Shown here: positions 8,536 to 16,315 of the stretch, piece by piece | Numbering within the stretch: the first letter of the stretch is position 1 | Layout: each line of letters begins with the position of its first letter | IMG/VR virus record: IMGVR_UViG_3300032516_000197 | Coordinates: 1-24,184 of that record | Direction: 5' to 3' (one strand) | Origin: a virus | Length of the DNA stretch: 24,184 nt | Made by a program: the position numbers and the translations under genes | Notes under the pieces: generated by a model | What the model was told of the DNA's origin: nothing | Databases searched by the model: none | Seen by the model: the letters and a program-made list of their open reading frames with translations, nothing else

Positions 8536-10826
8536 TTGATTAATTGACTTGTTGAACCATCATTAGAATACCTTGCGAAGTTAATACTTATTTTTGAATC
8601 TTTTTTCTCAGGCATATATAAATGCTTTTGGTTAGCCATAATAGCTAACCCCGAACTTATAGACGCATCAAATTTAGTTCTATCGTTTATATCAAACTTT
8701 GACCAATCTTCTAATGTTCTTGTAAAAGGCATAGTGCCTATATCTCCTCCATCTCTATAAGCTCCTGAAAAATCTATCCCAACATACTTTTCTATGTAAG
8801 ATTCAATTGCGGATGCGTGAGATTGTTTTACATCTTCTGATGAGTTGGGTATTCCTCCAAGCTCACGTTCAGTTTTTGATAATTTATTGTATTGTTTATC
8901 AGGCCTATTTAAACAATAGTTCCTATAACCTCTATTTTTAAAATGATAAAGTAATCGAGGTTTATTGTTCTCTATCAAAATTGGCATACCATAAAACACA
9001 CAGGCCATTAAAACTTCCTCAAAAAATATCTCAGCAGTCTGAGGTCTTGCTATGTATTCTAAAAAAAATTCATTTGAAGGAGCATCATCCATATTAAATT
9101 TAGTAAGTCCGTGAAGAGAACCGTTAGACCCCCTTCCCCCCACTACTGCGGATATATCGTAAGAGTCGCAACCAAAGGACCCAATGTGTTCATTTCCGGG
9201 ATATTTCATCCCATTTTTTGTATGTATATTGTTTTGTAAATGTTTTGCAGGAGTCCAACTAGTTAAAAATCTACCTCTTGAGTCAGGAGTAAAAACAACC
9301 TTGGTATCTTTAATACCATCTCTCCAATGCAAAGAACCACGAGTAAGATAATGTTCCTTTATCAAACTATCATTGTAGTCAATCTGTTGGTATATTTTTG
9401 TAAGATTAAACAAAGACTGCTTACTCTCATCTCTAAATGCGTGAGATTCTGTTCTTGGAAACTGTCTGTAAAACTCATTTAATGCATCAGCGTCATTTTT
9501 AAGTGAATCAACTTCATTCTCCCAATAGTCAATAGCACCCATACTAATTATTCCTCCATCAACTCCTGTAATTGGAACTTCAGGAGTCCTAAATACAGGC
9601 ATACCATATACATCTATAAAGCCTTCCATATTCCATTCCATAGGAATAAACAAGCCATACAGTCCACTTTTTGTTTGACCATTAGCGTTACGAGTTGTAA
9701 CCACTGAGTCTTCAAACATATCTTTATAATTCTGACCCCCTTTTGACAATGCATTTGAGGTTGACCCCATCATACATTTGCCGATAATCTTAGAGCCTAA
9801 TCTTAAACAAGTTTTAGTTACTCGCCAATTCTCTTTTATATTTTGAGGTTTAGTCCATTTAGCACTTTCATCGTGAGCTAATAACAGTAATTTTTCCCCA
9901 TCATAAGAGTTGTCATCTGTGTTTTTCCAATCTATTGATGTATCTAATCCTTCTATGACTTCATTTTCGGTGTCATACATATTTTTCTTTGTAATCTTAG
10001 ATGCCGGTACACGAAAAGACAATTCAGTTTTTGGCTTATCCATACCATCCATAATAGGTTTGAAGAAAAATGGAAGTCTGCTATTAATCGGAACTACTTT
10101 ATCAGTAAACATTTTCTTAGCATCAGCTCCCGTTTTTGATAGGATACCGACTCTCGCATCACGCGCAAGAGTTCCTACGTTTACACATTCAGATGAAGAC
10201 ATAAAAGAAAATCCTGAACGTCTAATCTTTAAGTACATCATACCGAAACTTCTTTTGTCAGCCCTACAAGCCTCCCAAAAAATCCAAAATATTCTATTTG
10301 CTTCTCTAAAATCAGGATACCCAATATCAATACTTGCCCACTGAAGATACATATAGTGAGAACCTGTTATGTATGTAGAAACCCCATTATTCATAAACCA
10401 CACCCCATTCTCTCTGCAATCAAATTCATTCTCAATATAATCAACCCATTTGTTTTTAAATTCAGATGGCATTTCATTCCATTGGAATATTGATTGTATT
10501 CTTGAAAGTTGCTTAGGTAGTGACTCTCTTTCCCAATGTTGTTCAGATTTTGTAGTACTTCTTTTTATGCAATCCTTTGGAGTTGGAGGAAGTGCAATAT
10601 AAAGACCTGTTATATTTATAATATCCCCTATCTGTCCTGTTTTAGATATTATAACAACATCGTATTGGTCATTATATCCATACACCCAAGACTTGTTACC
10701 ATTCTTTTTTGTAATGGCATTTTTGGGTATATAGTCTTTGACTACCGTATATAAGCTATTTAGACCTTCTTTCTGCAAACCCTTGTTTTGTATCAGTTTT
10801 AGTTCCTCCTTTTTCAGACATCTCAA
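8532..10826 (-). CDS. terL: Terminase large subunit (packaging ATPase/nuclease)
   Basis: 764 residues, the long form seen in crAss-like phages. Residues 200-208 (KIRRSGFSF) sit where Walker A is expected but lack the classical GK[ST]. Walker B is LLLLAHDE (313-320), with D319 and catalytic E320. The coupling motif is GSTSN at 354-358. The C-terminal nuclease half has GCDSYDIS (D554) and MPILIENN (E619), matching the acidic residues of the RNase H-like terminase nuclease. It precedes portal, with the ATGA overlap. The first ATG gives a 71-bp overlap with the upstream small gene; a TTG at 10778 (residue 17) would reduce this to 23 bp, so the start is uncertain. It would drive DNA into the prohead and cut concatemers. 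Confidence 0.9.
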   Translation of the reverse strand: MRCLKKEELKLIQNKGLQKEGLNSLYTVVKDYIPKNAITKKNGNKSWVYGYNDQYDVVIISKTGQIGDIINITGLYIALPPTPKDCIKRSTTKSEQHWERESLPKQLSRIQSIFQWNEMPSEFKNKWVDYIENEFDCRENGVWFMNNGVSTYITGSHYMYLQWASIDIGYPDFREANRIFWIFWEACRADKRSFGMMYLKIRRSGFSFMSSSECVNVGTLARDARVGILSKTGADAKKMFTDKVVPINSRLPFFFKPIMDGMDKPKTELSFRVPASKITKKNMYDTENEVIEGLDTSIDWKNTDDNSYDGEKLLLLAHDESAKWTKPQNIKENWRVTKTCLRLGSKIIGKCMMGSTSNALSKGGQNYKDMFEDSVVTTRNANGQTKSGLYGLFIPMEWNMEGFIDVYGMPVFRTPEVPITGVDGGIISMGAIDYWENEVDSLKNDADALNEFYRQFPRTESHAFRDESKQSLFNLTKIYQQIDYNDSLIKEHYLTRGSLHWRDGIKDTKVVFTPDSRGRFLTSWTPAKHLQNNIHTKNGMKYPGNEHIGSFGCDSYDISAVVGGRGSNGSLHGLTKFNMDDAPSNEFFLEYIARPQTAEIFFEEVLMACVFYGMPILIENNKPRLLYHFKNRGYRNYCLNRPDKQYNKLSKTERELGGIPNSSEDVKQSHASAIESYIEKYVGIDFSGAYRDGGDIGTMPFTRTLEDWSKFDINDRTKFDASISSGLAIMANQKHLYMPEKKDSKISINFARYSNDGSTSQLIK

Positions 10827-11040
10827 TGCTTTCTTTTTCAGATTCTATTCTGCTAAGAATCTCAAATGCATCAAATATAGCTAATTTTTTTGTAGCCGCT
10901 GCATTTTTTAACTTATCAGCAGCTAAGTCATCTCCTTCCATATCAGGATTTAAGATTGACTCTTCAGCTACTTTTATGAGCTCTAATACTGCTTTATGTC
11001 CGGCAGCAATAATTTTTAATTTCGTTTCTTTAGCTGTCAT
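10756..11040 (-). CDS. Small helical protein upstream of TerL, possible small terminase subunit
   Basis: 94 residues, predicted almost fully helical and highly charged: KLKIIAAGHKAVLELIKVAE, then a central acidic stretch, KLKNAAATKKLAIFDAFEIL and a hydrophilic tail ending in FAERRSK. I recall the central AATKKLAIFDAFEIL pattern from hypothetical proteins just upstream of terL in uncultured phages. Size, helicity and place are compatible with a small terminase subunit, but no DNA-binding helix-turn-helix could be seen, so this is only a suggestion. It lies 4 bases after the oxygenase gene and overlaps the annotated TerL start. Confidence 0.5.
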   Translation of the reverse strand: MTAKETKLKIIAAGHKAVLELIKVAEESILNPDMEGDDLAADKLKNAAATKKLAIFDAFEILSRIESEKESIEMSEKGGTKTDTKQGFAERRSK

Positions 11041-11044
11041 ACAA

Positions 11045-11611
11045 TTATCTATAAAACATTACATATACCATTCGCCCCTCTTTCCAACCTGTGTTTGGAT
11101 ATTTACTATGAAAGTAATTAGAAGGATACATAAGTGCACGATTGGGTCTATATCCTACTACAGAATGTAAATCCCAATTATCTAAATTGTTTGCCTCCTC
11201 TGAAAGAAATCTATTAGTTTCTTCATCAGAGGTATCTAAAGACATCTCATAACCTACATCTTTATGCCTCCAAAAAGCGGTCCCGTGCAACCCTTCTTTT
11301 GTAGATGGAGATATATATAACACAAGTGCTCTTTCGGGTCTAATATCGCCTACTTTTGAGTCTGCGTGGATTCTCCAATCAGTATCGAACTCTTCAGTTG
11401 CTACTCTAAAAAATCCTAATAAACATTCCCTTTTGGTTTTATCTATATCGCTTAATTTTTCAATAATAAAATTATCAAATTCTACGCTACTATATTGAAC
11501 CCAAAACTTTTTATCTCCAACCTCAACTTCTTGAAACTGATTACTTGCTAATCCATTATAAATAGAATTATAAATATCTTCATCCAAGAAATCATCTATA
11601 ATGTTTATCAT
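11045..11611 (-). CDS. 2-oxoglutarate/Fe(II)-dependent oxygenase
   Basis: 188 residues. The iron triad is visible: H82-x-D84 in WRIHADS and the distal H168 in SNYFHSKYPNTG, followed by R180 in EGRMVYVMFY, the usual 2-oxoglutarate anchor. The stretch HGTAFWRHKDVG between them fits the double-stranded beta-helix fold of prolyl-4-hydroxylase-like phage oxygenases. Reaction expected: hydroxylation coupled to decarboxylation of 2-oxoglutarate to succinate; the substrate cannot be read from the sequence (protein side chain or modified base are both possible). Its ATG overlaps the stop of the GroES-like gene in ATGA, and it lies just upstream of terL, so it is made with the late proteins and may modify a virion protein. 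Confidence 0.8.
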   Translation of the reverse strand: MINIIDDFLDEDIYNSIYNGLASNQFQEVEVGDKKFWVQYSSVEFDNFIIEKLSDIDKTKRECLLGFFRVATEEFDTDWRIHADSKVGDIRPERALVLYISPSTKEGLHGTAFWRHKDVGYEMSLDTSDEETNRFLSEEANNLDNWDLHSVVGYRPNRALMYPSNYFHSKYPNTGWKEGRMVYVMFYR

Positions 11612-12171
11612 AGCTTTATGGTTATTTGATGGTCATACATACGATATAACTTCTCTCCATCAACAGTAAATTCGTATTCACTATCGGGAGAAAAACAAAT
11701 ATAATCGCCTTCTTTTATGCCTTTACTTAAAAGGTACTCATTTGGATAAACCATCTGACCCATTAACGGCTCTTCTTTTATGAATTTTTTTATGTAATAA
11801 TCTACAGCAGAGATTGGTCTAACAAAGCAATACTTATCATAAGCATTCCAAGTAGAATCTTTTTTATACATAAAGAATTGGTCTGTTTCTATAAAGAATA
11901 AATCATCTTTAAAAAAACTTTTGCCGCTTTTTTGACGACCTCTCATATCATTATAATACTTAAAAGCATTGTGATGAACGAGAAGTGTGTCTCCTATTGA
12001 TATAGGACCGGTATAGCCTACGGGAAGCTCGATAACTTCTGCATATCTGTTAGAGAACTTATGGTCCTCTTCTGAAGTACTGACGATAAAATCAATTCCT
12101 CCTATTTTTTTTGTGTTATCGTATCGCTTTCCATTCATAGGCCTTACTATGAAATAGAATGGAGATTTCAT
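11608..12171 (-). CDS. Two-domain GroES-like (cpn10-fold) protein
   Basis: 187 residues. Residues about 3-103 read like a co-chaperonin: FYFIVRPMN (first strand), a flexible stretch IGGIDFIVSTSEEDHKFSNR at the mobile-loop position, YAEVIELP (the RGEV strand), ISIGDTLLVHHNAFKYY (the VGD-V strand) and FFIETDQFFMYKK (the closing strand). Residues about 114-187 repeat the pattern: YCFVRPI, GQMVY, GIKEGDYICFSPDSEYEF, GEKLYRMYDHQITIKL. So the protein looks like a tandem duplication of the GroES fold. It is distinct from the 85-aa canonical GroES at 21373-21630. Being inside the head operon (TAATG overlap upstream, ATGA overlap downstream), a role in capsid folding or as a structural beta-barrel is inferred. 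Related phage proteins have, as I recall, been labelled GroES-like. Confidence 0.65.
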   Translation of the reverse strand: MKSPFYFIVRPMNGKRYDNTKKIGGIDFIVSTSEEDHKFSNRYAEVIELPVGYTGPISIGDTLLVHHNAFKYYNDMRGRQKSGKSFFKDDLFFIETDQFFMYKKDSTWNAYDKYCFVRPISAVDYYIKKFIKEEPLMGQMVYPNEYLLSKGIKEGDYICFSPDSEYEFTVDGEKLYRMYDHQITIKL

Positions 12172-12398
12172 TAAAAGTTTATATTAAATTCGATTGAAAT
12201 TGGTATAGTAGCAGTAAATTCTTTCCAAAGAACAACTTCTTCCTTCACATTAATAATATATATTAATATGCTTCCTGTTTCAGGTTGTCTTCTGATAAGA
12301 TGAATTGTATTTGAATCTCCAAGAATGGACTGACCAACAATGTAATGCATAGCACCACTTTTGTAGTCAGGTCCAATGGATATTTTACGAATATCCAT
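12171..12398 (-). CDS. Conserved phage hypothetical protein
   Basis: 75 residues, mostly beta-strand in character. The start, MDIRKISIGPDYKSGAMHYI followed by VGQSILGDSNTIHLI, and the end VLWKEFTATIPISIEFNINF match my memory of a small protein that accompanies GroES-like and terminase genes in uncultured phages. No cysteines, membrane segments or known catalytic motifs. Start and stop are joined to both neighbours by TAATG overlaps, so it is translated together with the GroES-like protein. Function unknown. Confidence 0.65.
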   Translation of the reverse strand: MDIRKISIGPDYKSGAMHYIVGQSILGDSNTIHLIRRQPETGSILIYIINVKEEVVLWKEFTATIPISIEFNINF

Positions 12399-12808
12399 TA
12401 AGATTCTTTTTTGACTAAGTACTCGTATAAAAACGACAATTCATTATAATTCAAGCCACGGGTTAAAATCACAAAATCTTCTTCATCAATTTTGTTTAAA
12501 TATTCAACTTGATATTCAACATCTGACAACTCAGTTAATGCAGAATTGATTTTTTCTTTTACTTCTTCCGGCTTGTCATTCCAATCGAAAACATCTTTAC
12601 CATCGACTTCTTTTTTATCTACTTCTAATTTAGATAATAATTCGTCTTGAATTGAAAAATGTTTCTTTACAACACTTTCTATAGATTTACTTAATCTAAT
12701 TACTGATATTGTAGTGTGAAAACTTTTTAAGTCTTTGTGGTTTTCACATTTACTAAGAACTGAATTTAAACTTAACAGTTCACTAACTTTTAATTTTTGT
12801 TTTGACAT
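12398..12808 (-). CDS. Hypothetical helical protein
   Basis: 136 residues, Lys/Glu/Ser/Leu rich and predicted mainly helical (VSELLSLNSVLSKCENHKDL, then SIESVVKKHFSIQDELLSKL and KIDEEDFVILTRGLNYNELS). No recognised domain. It is the first gene of the overlapping block that leads to terL, and its leader has four AAATT units followed by ATCAAATCAAATG, the same start context as the scaffold-like and GroEL genes. A late-operon accessory role is inferred from position alone. Confidence 0.6.
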   Translation of the reverse strand: MSKQKLKVSELLSLNSVLSKCENHKDLKSFHTTISVIRLSKSIESVVKKHFSIQDELLSKLEVDKKEVDGKDVFDWNDKPEEVKEKINSALTELSDVEYQVEYLNKIDEEDFVILTRGLNYNELSFLYEYLVKKES

Positions 12809-12810
12809 TT

Positions 12811-12840
12811 GATTTGATTTAATTTAATTTAATTTAATTT
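12811..12840 (-). repeat. AAATT/AAATC pentamer leader
   Basis: The plus strand GATTT GATTT AATTT AATTT AATTT AATTT is six tandem pentamers. On the minus strand it is an A/T-rich leader ending ATCAAATCAAATG at the start codon at 12808. Compare 3391-3416, 6052-6064 and 23253-23264. Confidence 0.55.
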
Positions 12841-12843
12841 TTA

Positions 12844-13062
12844 TTATACTATGCTTTCCAATTCTGTTTTTTGAGCGGCTGTCAGTCCTCCAACAAACCA
12901 ATCTTTTCCAAGCATTATTGATATATGCTCTTTATTTCTACTCAAAGTATCTACTTCTTCTTCTGTAATAACTTCTTGTGCTTGTAATTCATTAATTAAA
13001 CTTACTGAATCATAAGCAGCAGCTATACTTGACTGTACTTGTTCTTGTGTTAACTCTTCCAT
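12844..13062 (-). CDS. Small hypothetical protein downstream of the tail fibre
   Basis: 72 residues starting at MEELTQEQVQSSIAAAYDSV; an ATG 48 bases further upstream is possible but would overlap the fibre gene by 34 bases and add a poor lysine/asparagine-rich lead, so the inner start is preferred. The protein is acidic and helical (INELQAQEVITEEEVDTLSR, then a GKDWFVGGLTAAQKTELESI end). It lies 14 bases after the fibre stop. Small acidic proteins behind fibre genes can be tail-fibre assembly chaperones, but nothing in the sequence proves this. Confidence 0.6.
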   Translation of the reverse strand: MEELTQEQVQSSIAAAYDSVSLINELQAQEVITEEEVDTLSRNKEHISIMLGKDWFVGGLTAAQKTELESIV

Positions 13063-13076
13063 TTTTTTATATTTGT

Positions 13077-15260
13077 TTAAATTATATTTACTACTGTTCC
13101 ATTTCTCCACAAATCTCCTGCCACTAATCCTGTTGCTGACGTAGGAAGGTTAGCCATATTAACAGTTCCTCTAAGAAGTGTTTTTACTATAGCTGTGCTA
13201 CCCAATACAACAGTGTTACTTCCTGCGCCTACTGCTCCTGTACCTATTATTATGGAGTTAGTATTATTTATACCCAAAGTAGCTGTTCCTTGTCCAATTG
13301 CAACGTTTCCACTTCCGGTAGTATTTGCTCCTAATGCATTAAATCCAATTGCAACATTATTTGCTCCCGTTGTGTTTGCAGGCAATGACCCATTACCAAT
13401 AGCAGTATTGTTGATTCCTGTCGTACTAACTGACATTGAGTTATACCCAACAGCTGTATTGTAACTTGCTGTTGTAGCAGTAAGTAAAGCACTTCTTCCA
13501 ACTGCTGTATTTTGAAACCCTATAGTATTGGCTCTCAATGCTTCACGACCAAGTGCAGTGTTGTTGTTTGCTGTATTAAAATACAAAGCCTCATAACCAA
13601 CTGCTGTGTTTTGAGTTCCTGATACATTACTAAATAATGAACTTGTTCCAATTGCAACATTAAAAGAAGCTGTTGTAGATGAAAAAGATGCGTATGCTCC
13701 AAGCGATGTATTGCCACTTCCTGATATATTACTTCCTGATGCAAAATCTCCAACCGCGGTATTATCATTTCCTACAGTATTAGATTCTAAAGAATTATTA
13801 CCAACTGCGGTATTATTATCTCCAAAAGTATTAGATTGTAAAGAACGATTTCCAATAGCTGTGCAATAATCTGCTGCTTCATTAGTAGCCATAGACCTAA
13901 AGCCTACTGCTGTATTATTAAAACCGTTTATGTTAAGATTCATAGAATCCTTTCCAACTGCGGTATTTTGTAATCCTACTGTATTAGTTAAAAGTGCATT
14001 TTTTCCAATTGCAGTATTATCATCTGCTATGTTATTTTGCAAAGAAAGGTCTCCAATTGCTGTATTATTATTTCCTATTAAATTTGTAATCAATGACCCA
14101 AAACCTACCGCTGTATTAGAATTACCTGTCGTGTTTGAAGACAATGAACCATAACCTACCGCTGTATTAGCACTACCCGTTGTGTTCTCTGCTAATGAAT
14201 TTGAACCTATTGCAACGCTGCCTGAGCCTGTCGTATTATTAGCAAGTGAAGACTGACCAATTGCAGTATTACTACTTCCGGTAGTATTTGTGTTCATTGA
14301 AAGTTGACCGATTGCTGTATTAGAACTACCTGTTGTATTATTAGGTAATGAATTTTGACCAATTGCTGTATTTAAAAGTCCTGTTGTATTACTAAATAAT
14401 GAACTTGTTCCAATTGCAGTATTACCCCCCCCTGTTGTATTGTTAAATAATGAATTTTGACCAATAGCAGTATTAGAACTACCTGTTGTATTTGCATTTA
14501 ATGCTGTAAGTCCGAAACAAGTATTTGATGTTATATTTCCATTACCTTTTCCTGCACTTATACCATTTATTAATAAATCATTAGTAAACGACAAAGTGAA
14601 ACTACCCATAGTAACTACTCTGTTTCCACTTAAAGTACCATTTGAGTTGTATATATTAACTGATGCACTTCCGGTTGTAACACTTCCATCTGCCATTAAA
14701 AATTGAGCAGAAGTACCTCCTACCTTTACAAATGAATTTGCGGTTATTGTATTAGTTCCTAAATTAACATTTGTTGTAGCACCTGTGTAAGGCACATAAG
14801 TTGCTAACGCAGCTGCTGTAATGTAAACGCTACTGTCAATAGTACCGTTTGCTTTTAAAAATTGAGCGGCAGTTCCACCTGACTTTATGAAAGAGTTTGC
14901 GGTTATTGTGTTAGTCCCTAAATTTACATTTGTTGTAGCACCTGTGTAAGGCACATAAATTGATAATGCAGCCGCTGTAATATAGATACTGCTATCAACT
15001 GAACCATCAGCTTTTAAAAATTGAGAAGAAGTTCCTCCTGACCTTACAAATGAATTGGCTATAATAGGCAAAGTGGTAGTATTGCCTGCTGTTGTTACTG
15101 ATTGTAATGTATTAGTGACACCAATGGAAAATAAGTCCTTTATTGATTGAAGAGTAAAGTTAACCGTATTATTCTGAGGAGGTCCTCCTGCGGTTGTTCC
15201 GATTAATTTATCTGAAAGCTGAGGAGTTGAGTCTATTTCGTATGTGCTTATTTTTGCCAT
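13077..15260 (-). CDS. Tail fibre / receptor-binding protein with repeat shaft
   Basis: 727 residues. Residues 1-50 (AKISTYEIDSTPQLSDKLIG, later FTLQSIKDLFS) resemble the conserved virion-attachment domain of flavobacterial phage fibres. Then come two and a half copies of a 53-residue unit with FLKADGS, YVPYTGATTNVNLGTNTITA, and from about residue 245 to 670 roughly 24 copies of a 17-residue unit of the form NTAIGxxSLxxNTTGxx, like the left-handed beta-roll of YadA-type trimeric adhesin heads. The end (NSIIIGTGAVGAGSNTVVLG, then LPTSATGLVAGDLWRNGTVV) has no S74 chaperone domain. It probably forms a trimeric fibre that touches the host surface. No signal peptide. Confidence 0.85.
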   Translation of the reverse strand: MAKISTYEIDSTPQLSDKLIGTTAGGPPQNNTVNFTLQSIKDLFSIGVTNTLQSVTTAGNTTTLPIIANSFVRSGGTSSQFLKADGSVDSSIYITAAALSIYVPYTGATTNVNLGTNTITANSFIKSGGTAAQFLKANGTIDSSVYITAAALATYVPYTGATTNVNLGTNTITANSFVKVGGTSAQFLMADGSVTTGSASVNIYNSNGTLSGNRVVTMGSFTLSFTNDLLINGISAGKGNGNITSNTCFGLTALNANTTGSSNTAIGQNSLFNNTTGGGNTAIGTSSLFSNTTGLLNTAIGQNSLPNNTTGSSNTAIGQLSMNTNTTGSSNTAIGQSSLANNTTGSGSVAIGSNSLAENTTGSANTAVGYGSLSSNTTGNSNTAVGFGSLITNLIGNNNTAIGDLSLQNNIADDNTAIGKNALLTNTVGLQNTAVGKDSMNLNINGFNNTAVGFRSMATNEAADYCTAIGNRSLQSNTFGDNNTAVGNNSLESNTVGNDNTAVGDFASGSNISGSGNTSLGAYASFSSTTASFNVAIGTSSLFSNVSGTQNTAVGYEALYFNTANNNTALGREALRANTIGFQNTAVGRSALLTATTASYNTAVGYNSMSVSTTGINNTAIGNGSLPANTTGANNVAIGFNALGANTTGSGNVAIGQGTATLGINNTNSIIIGTGAVGAGSNTVVLGSTAIVKTLLRGTVNMANLPTSATGLVAGDLWRNGTVVNII
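13245..14527 (-). repeat. About 24 copies of a 51-bp repeat in the tail fibre gene
   Basis: The units encode 17 residues each of the form N-T-A-[IV]-G-x-x-[SA]-L-x-x-N-T-T-G-x-x; two units are 16 residues. They are diverged in DNA, so copy number is probably old, but the nearly identical inner units could still recombine. Boundaries approximate. Confidence 0.85.
14690..15060 (-). repeat. 159-bp repeat (2.5 copies) in the fibre N-terminal shaft
   Basis: A 53-codon unit carrying SGGTSSQFLKADGS and YVPYTGATTNVNLGTNTITA is present twice in full and once in part, at 159-bp spacing. The copies are closely similar at the DNA level. Boundaries approximate. Confidence 0.85.
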
Positions 15261-15269
15261 TTTTGTATA

Positions 15270-15611
15270 TTAGTTTAAAGTCAATAAGTATAAAATCTTG
15301 TCTGTTAATGCAATCATCTCATCCATTATATTCTGCAATTCAGAAGGATAATTTGCTCTTTCAGTATCAATGATTGAACGTAATTCTTTCAAATGAGAAG
15401 TAGCGTCTAAAATTTTTGATTCAGGTATTACTATCTCAACTCTTTTAAATCTACCAAAATAAGCCTCGGTAAATTTATCTGTCAAATCAAGTATTCCATC
15501 ATAATAAGCATTTAATGCTTTATGCTCTGCAAACGATGTCGTTTGAAGGTGTGCGATGTGCATTGCATCTCTTGAATGGAACAATGTTCCGATAAATTTT
15601 CCCGGTGTCAT
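15270..15611 (-). CDS. Ferritin-like phage protein (DUF5856-type)
   Basis: 113 residues. The start MTPGKFIGTLFHSRDAMHIA continues HLQTTSFAEHKALNAYYDGI and LDLTDKFTEAYFGR, which I recognise as the DUF5856 family of phages, predicted to be a four-helix bundle like Dps/ferritin. H17, H20, H30 and E42-type residues fall along the first two helices in positions where such bundles bind metal or pack, but iron binding is not shown by this. It lies 2 bases upstream of the stop of the next gene and just before the fibre gene. It may be a virion or tail-associated protein; function is not known to me. Confidence 0.6.
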   Translation of the reverse strand: MTPGKFIGTLFHSRDAMHIAHLQTTSFAEHKALNAYYDGILDLTDKFTEAYFGRFKRVEIVIPESKILDATSHLKELRSIIDTERANYPSELQNIMDEMIALTDKILYLLTLN

Positions 15612-15612
15612 C

Positions 15613-15849
15613 TTACTGTGCGTTTTTAGTTACTTCTCCTGTTTGAATATTAATTACAGCGTCTGCGCCATATTTTTCAACTAACAATTGTTCGTGTTTA
15701 GTGAACTCAACTTTTAATTCGTCAATATGCCTCAAGATACTATGCTTTTGTAATTCAGAATCTCCAAGTGCTATCTTAGCTTGATTGAATTTAGAGTTCA
15801 TTTCTTGAATTTTAGCAAGTTCTTCTTGCGTTGCTTTTAAATTTTTCAT
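15613..15849 (-). CDS. Conserved phage coiled-coil protein
   Basis: 78 residues. Residues 5-60 are one long heptad-like helix (ATQEELAKIQEMNSKFNQAK, then GDSELQKHSILRHIDELKVE), ending in LVEKYGADAVINIQTGEVTK. I recall this ending as strongly conserved in Bacteroidota phage hypothetical proteins. Function unknown; a coiled-coil virion linker or assembly protein is possible. A TATCTTTG box lies 27 bases upstream of the ATG, suggesting its own transcription start before the fibre genes. Confidence 0.7.
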   Translation of the reverse strand: MKNLKATQEELAKIQEMNSKFNQAKIALGDSELQKHSILRHIDELKVEFTKHEQLLVEKYGADAVINIQTGEVTKNAQ

Positions 15850-15876
15850 TTTTATTTAATTTGATTTGTTAGATTA

Positions 15877-15884
15877 CAAAGATA
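15877..15884 (-). promoter_or_regulatory. Candidate Bacteroidota -7 promoter box (TATCTTTG)
   Basis: The minus strand TATCTTTG matches TAnnTTTG in the 53-base gap between two genes, 27 bases before the ATG at 15849. No TTTG -33 box at the right distance. Confidence 0.4.
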
Positions 15885-15902
15885 TAAAAAAAACAATGCT
15901 TA

Positions 15903-16310
15903 TTATTTACATTTAGCTTTACCGCTATTATTAGTGTAAATACATCTACCCTTGTCTCCAAGTGGATTTAATCTACTTAATAAACTTGGTCTATCCGTAT
16001 TAGCACTTTTGGTCTCTTTCATTTTACCACCGCCTTCAACTTCTGTAAATTTTACCTTGCTATCGTTTTTTACTTTTTTAGCATACTCGTCAACGGTTAA
16101 TCCTCGTCTTTCAGCTCCTTGTTTAAATTTTTCTGTCATTCTATTTGTTACATCTTGACTTATAGAATCTTTATATTGTTTAACTCTTTCCATTCCTCCC
16201 TTTTGTTTCAACTCAGCTATTTTTTTTGCTTTTTCAGGCTGAGACATTTGCTGCCAAGTTTTAGGGTCAGGAGTACTTGCTAACGGGGTGTCGGGTCTTT
16301 GAATTGCCAT
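15903..16310 (-). CDS. RPDTPLA-tagged basic hypothetical protein
   Basis: 135 residues, lysine-rich. The N-terminus MAIQRPDTPLASTPDPKTWQ carries the RPDTPLAxTP signature shared with three proteins at 20080-20911, about 4 kb away. The rest is helical and charged (SQPEKAKKIAELKQKGGMER, then AERRGLTVDEYAKKVKNDSK) and ends in NPLGDKGRCIYTNNSGKAKC-K with a Cys pair. No known enzyme motif. It lies 5 bases downstream of the candidate spanin gene and ends 53 bases before the next. The shared tag plus basic body suggests a virion-packaged or assembly-associated protein; that is inference. Confidence 0.65.
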   Translation of the reverse strand: MAIQRPDTPLASTPDPKTWQQMSQPEKAKKIAELKQKGGMERVKQYKDSISQDVTNRMTEKFKQGAERRGLTVDEYAKKVKNDSKVKFTEVEGGGKMKETKSANTDRPSLLSRLNPLGDKGRCIYTNNSGKAKCK

Positions 16311-16315
16311 AATTT

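Noticed and set aside
9910-10344. 144-codon plus-strand open frame
   Set aside because: It lies wholly inside terL, which has clear terminase motifs on the other strand; hydrophobic, low-order translation typical of an antisense shadow.
13195-13464. 89-codon plus-strand open frame with repeated PIA/AVL pieces
   Set aside because: It is the reverse reading of the repetitive tail fibre gene; its periodicity comes from the fibre repeats.
13077-15260. Diversity-generating retroelement target in the fibre
   Set aside because: No reverse transcriptase or template repeat in the window and no adenine-biased variable region at the C-terminus.
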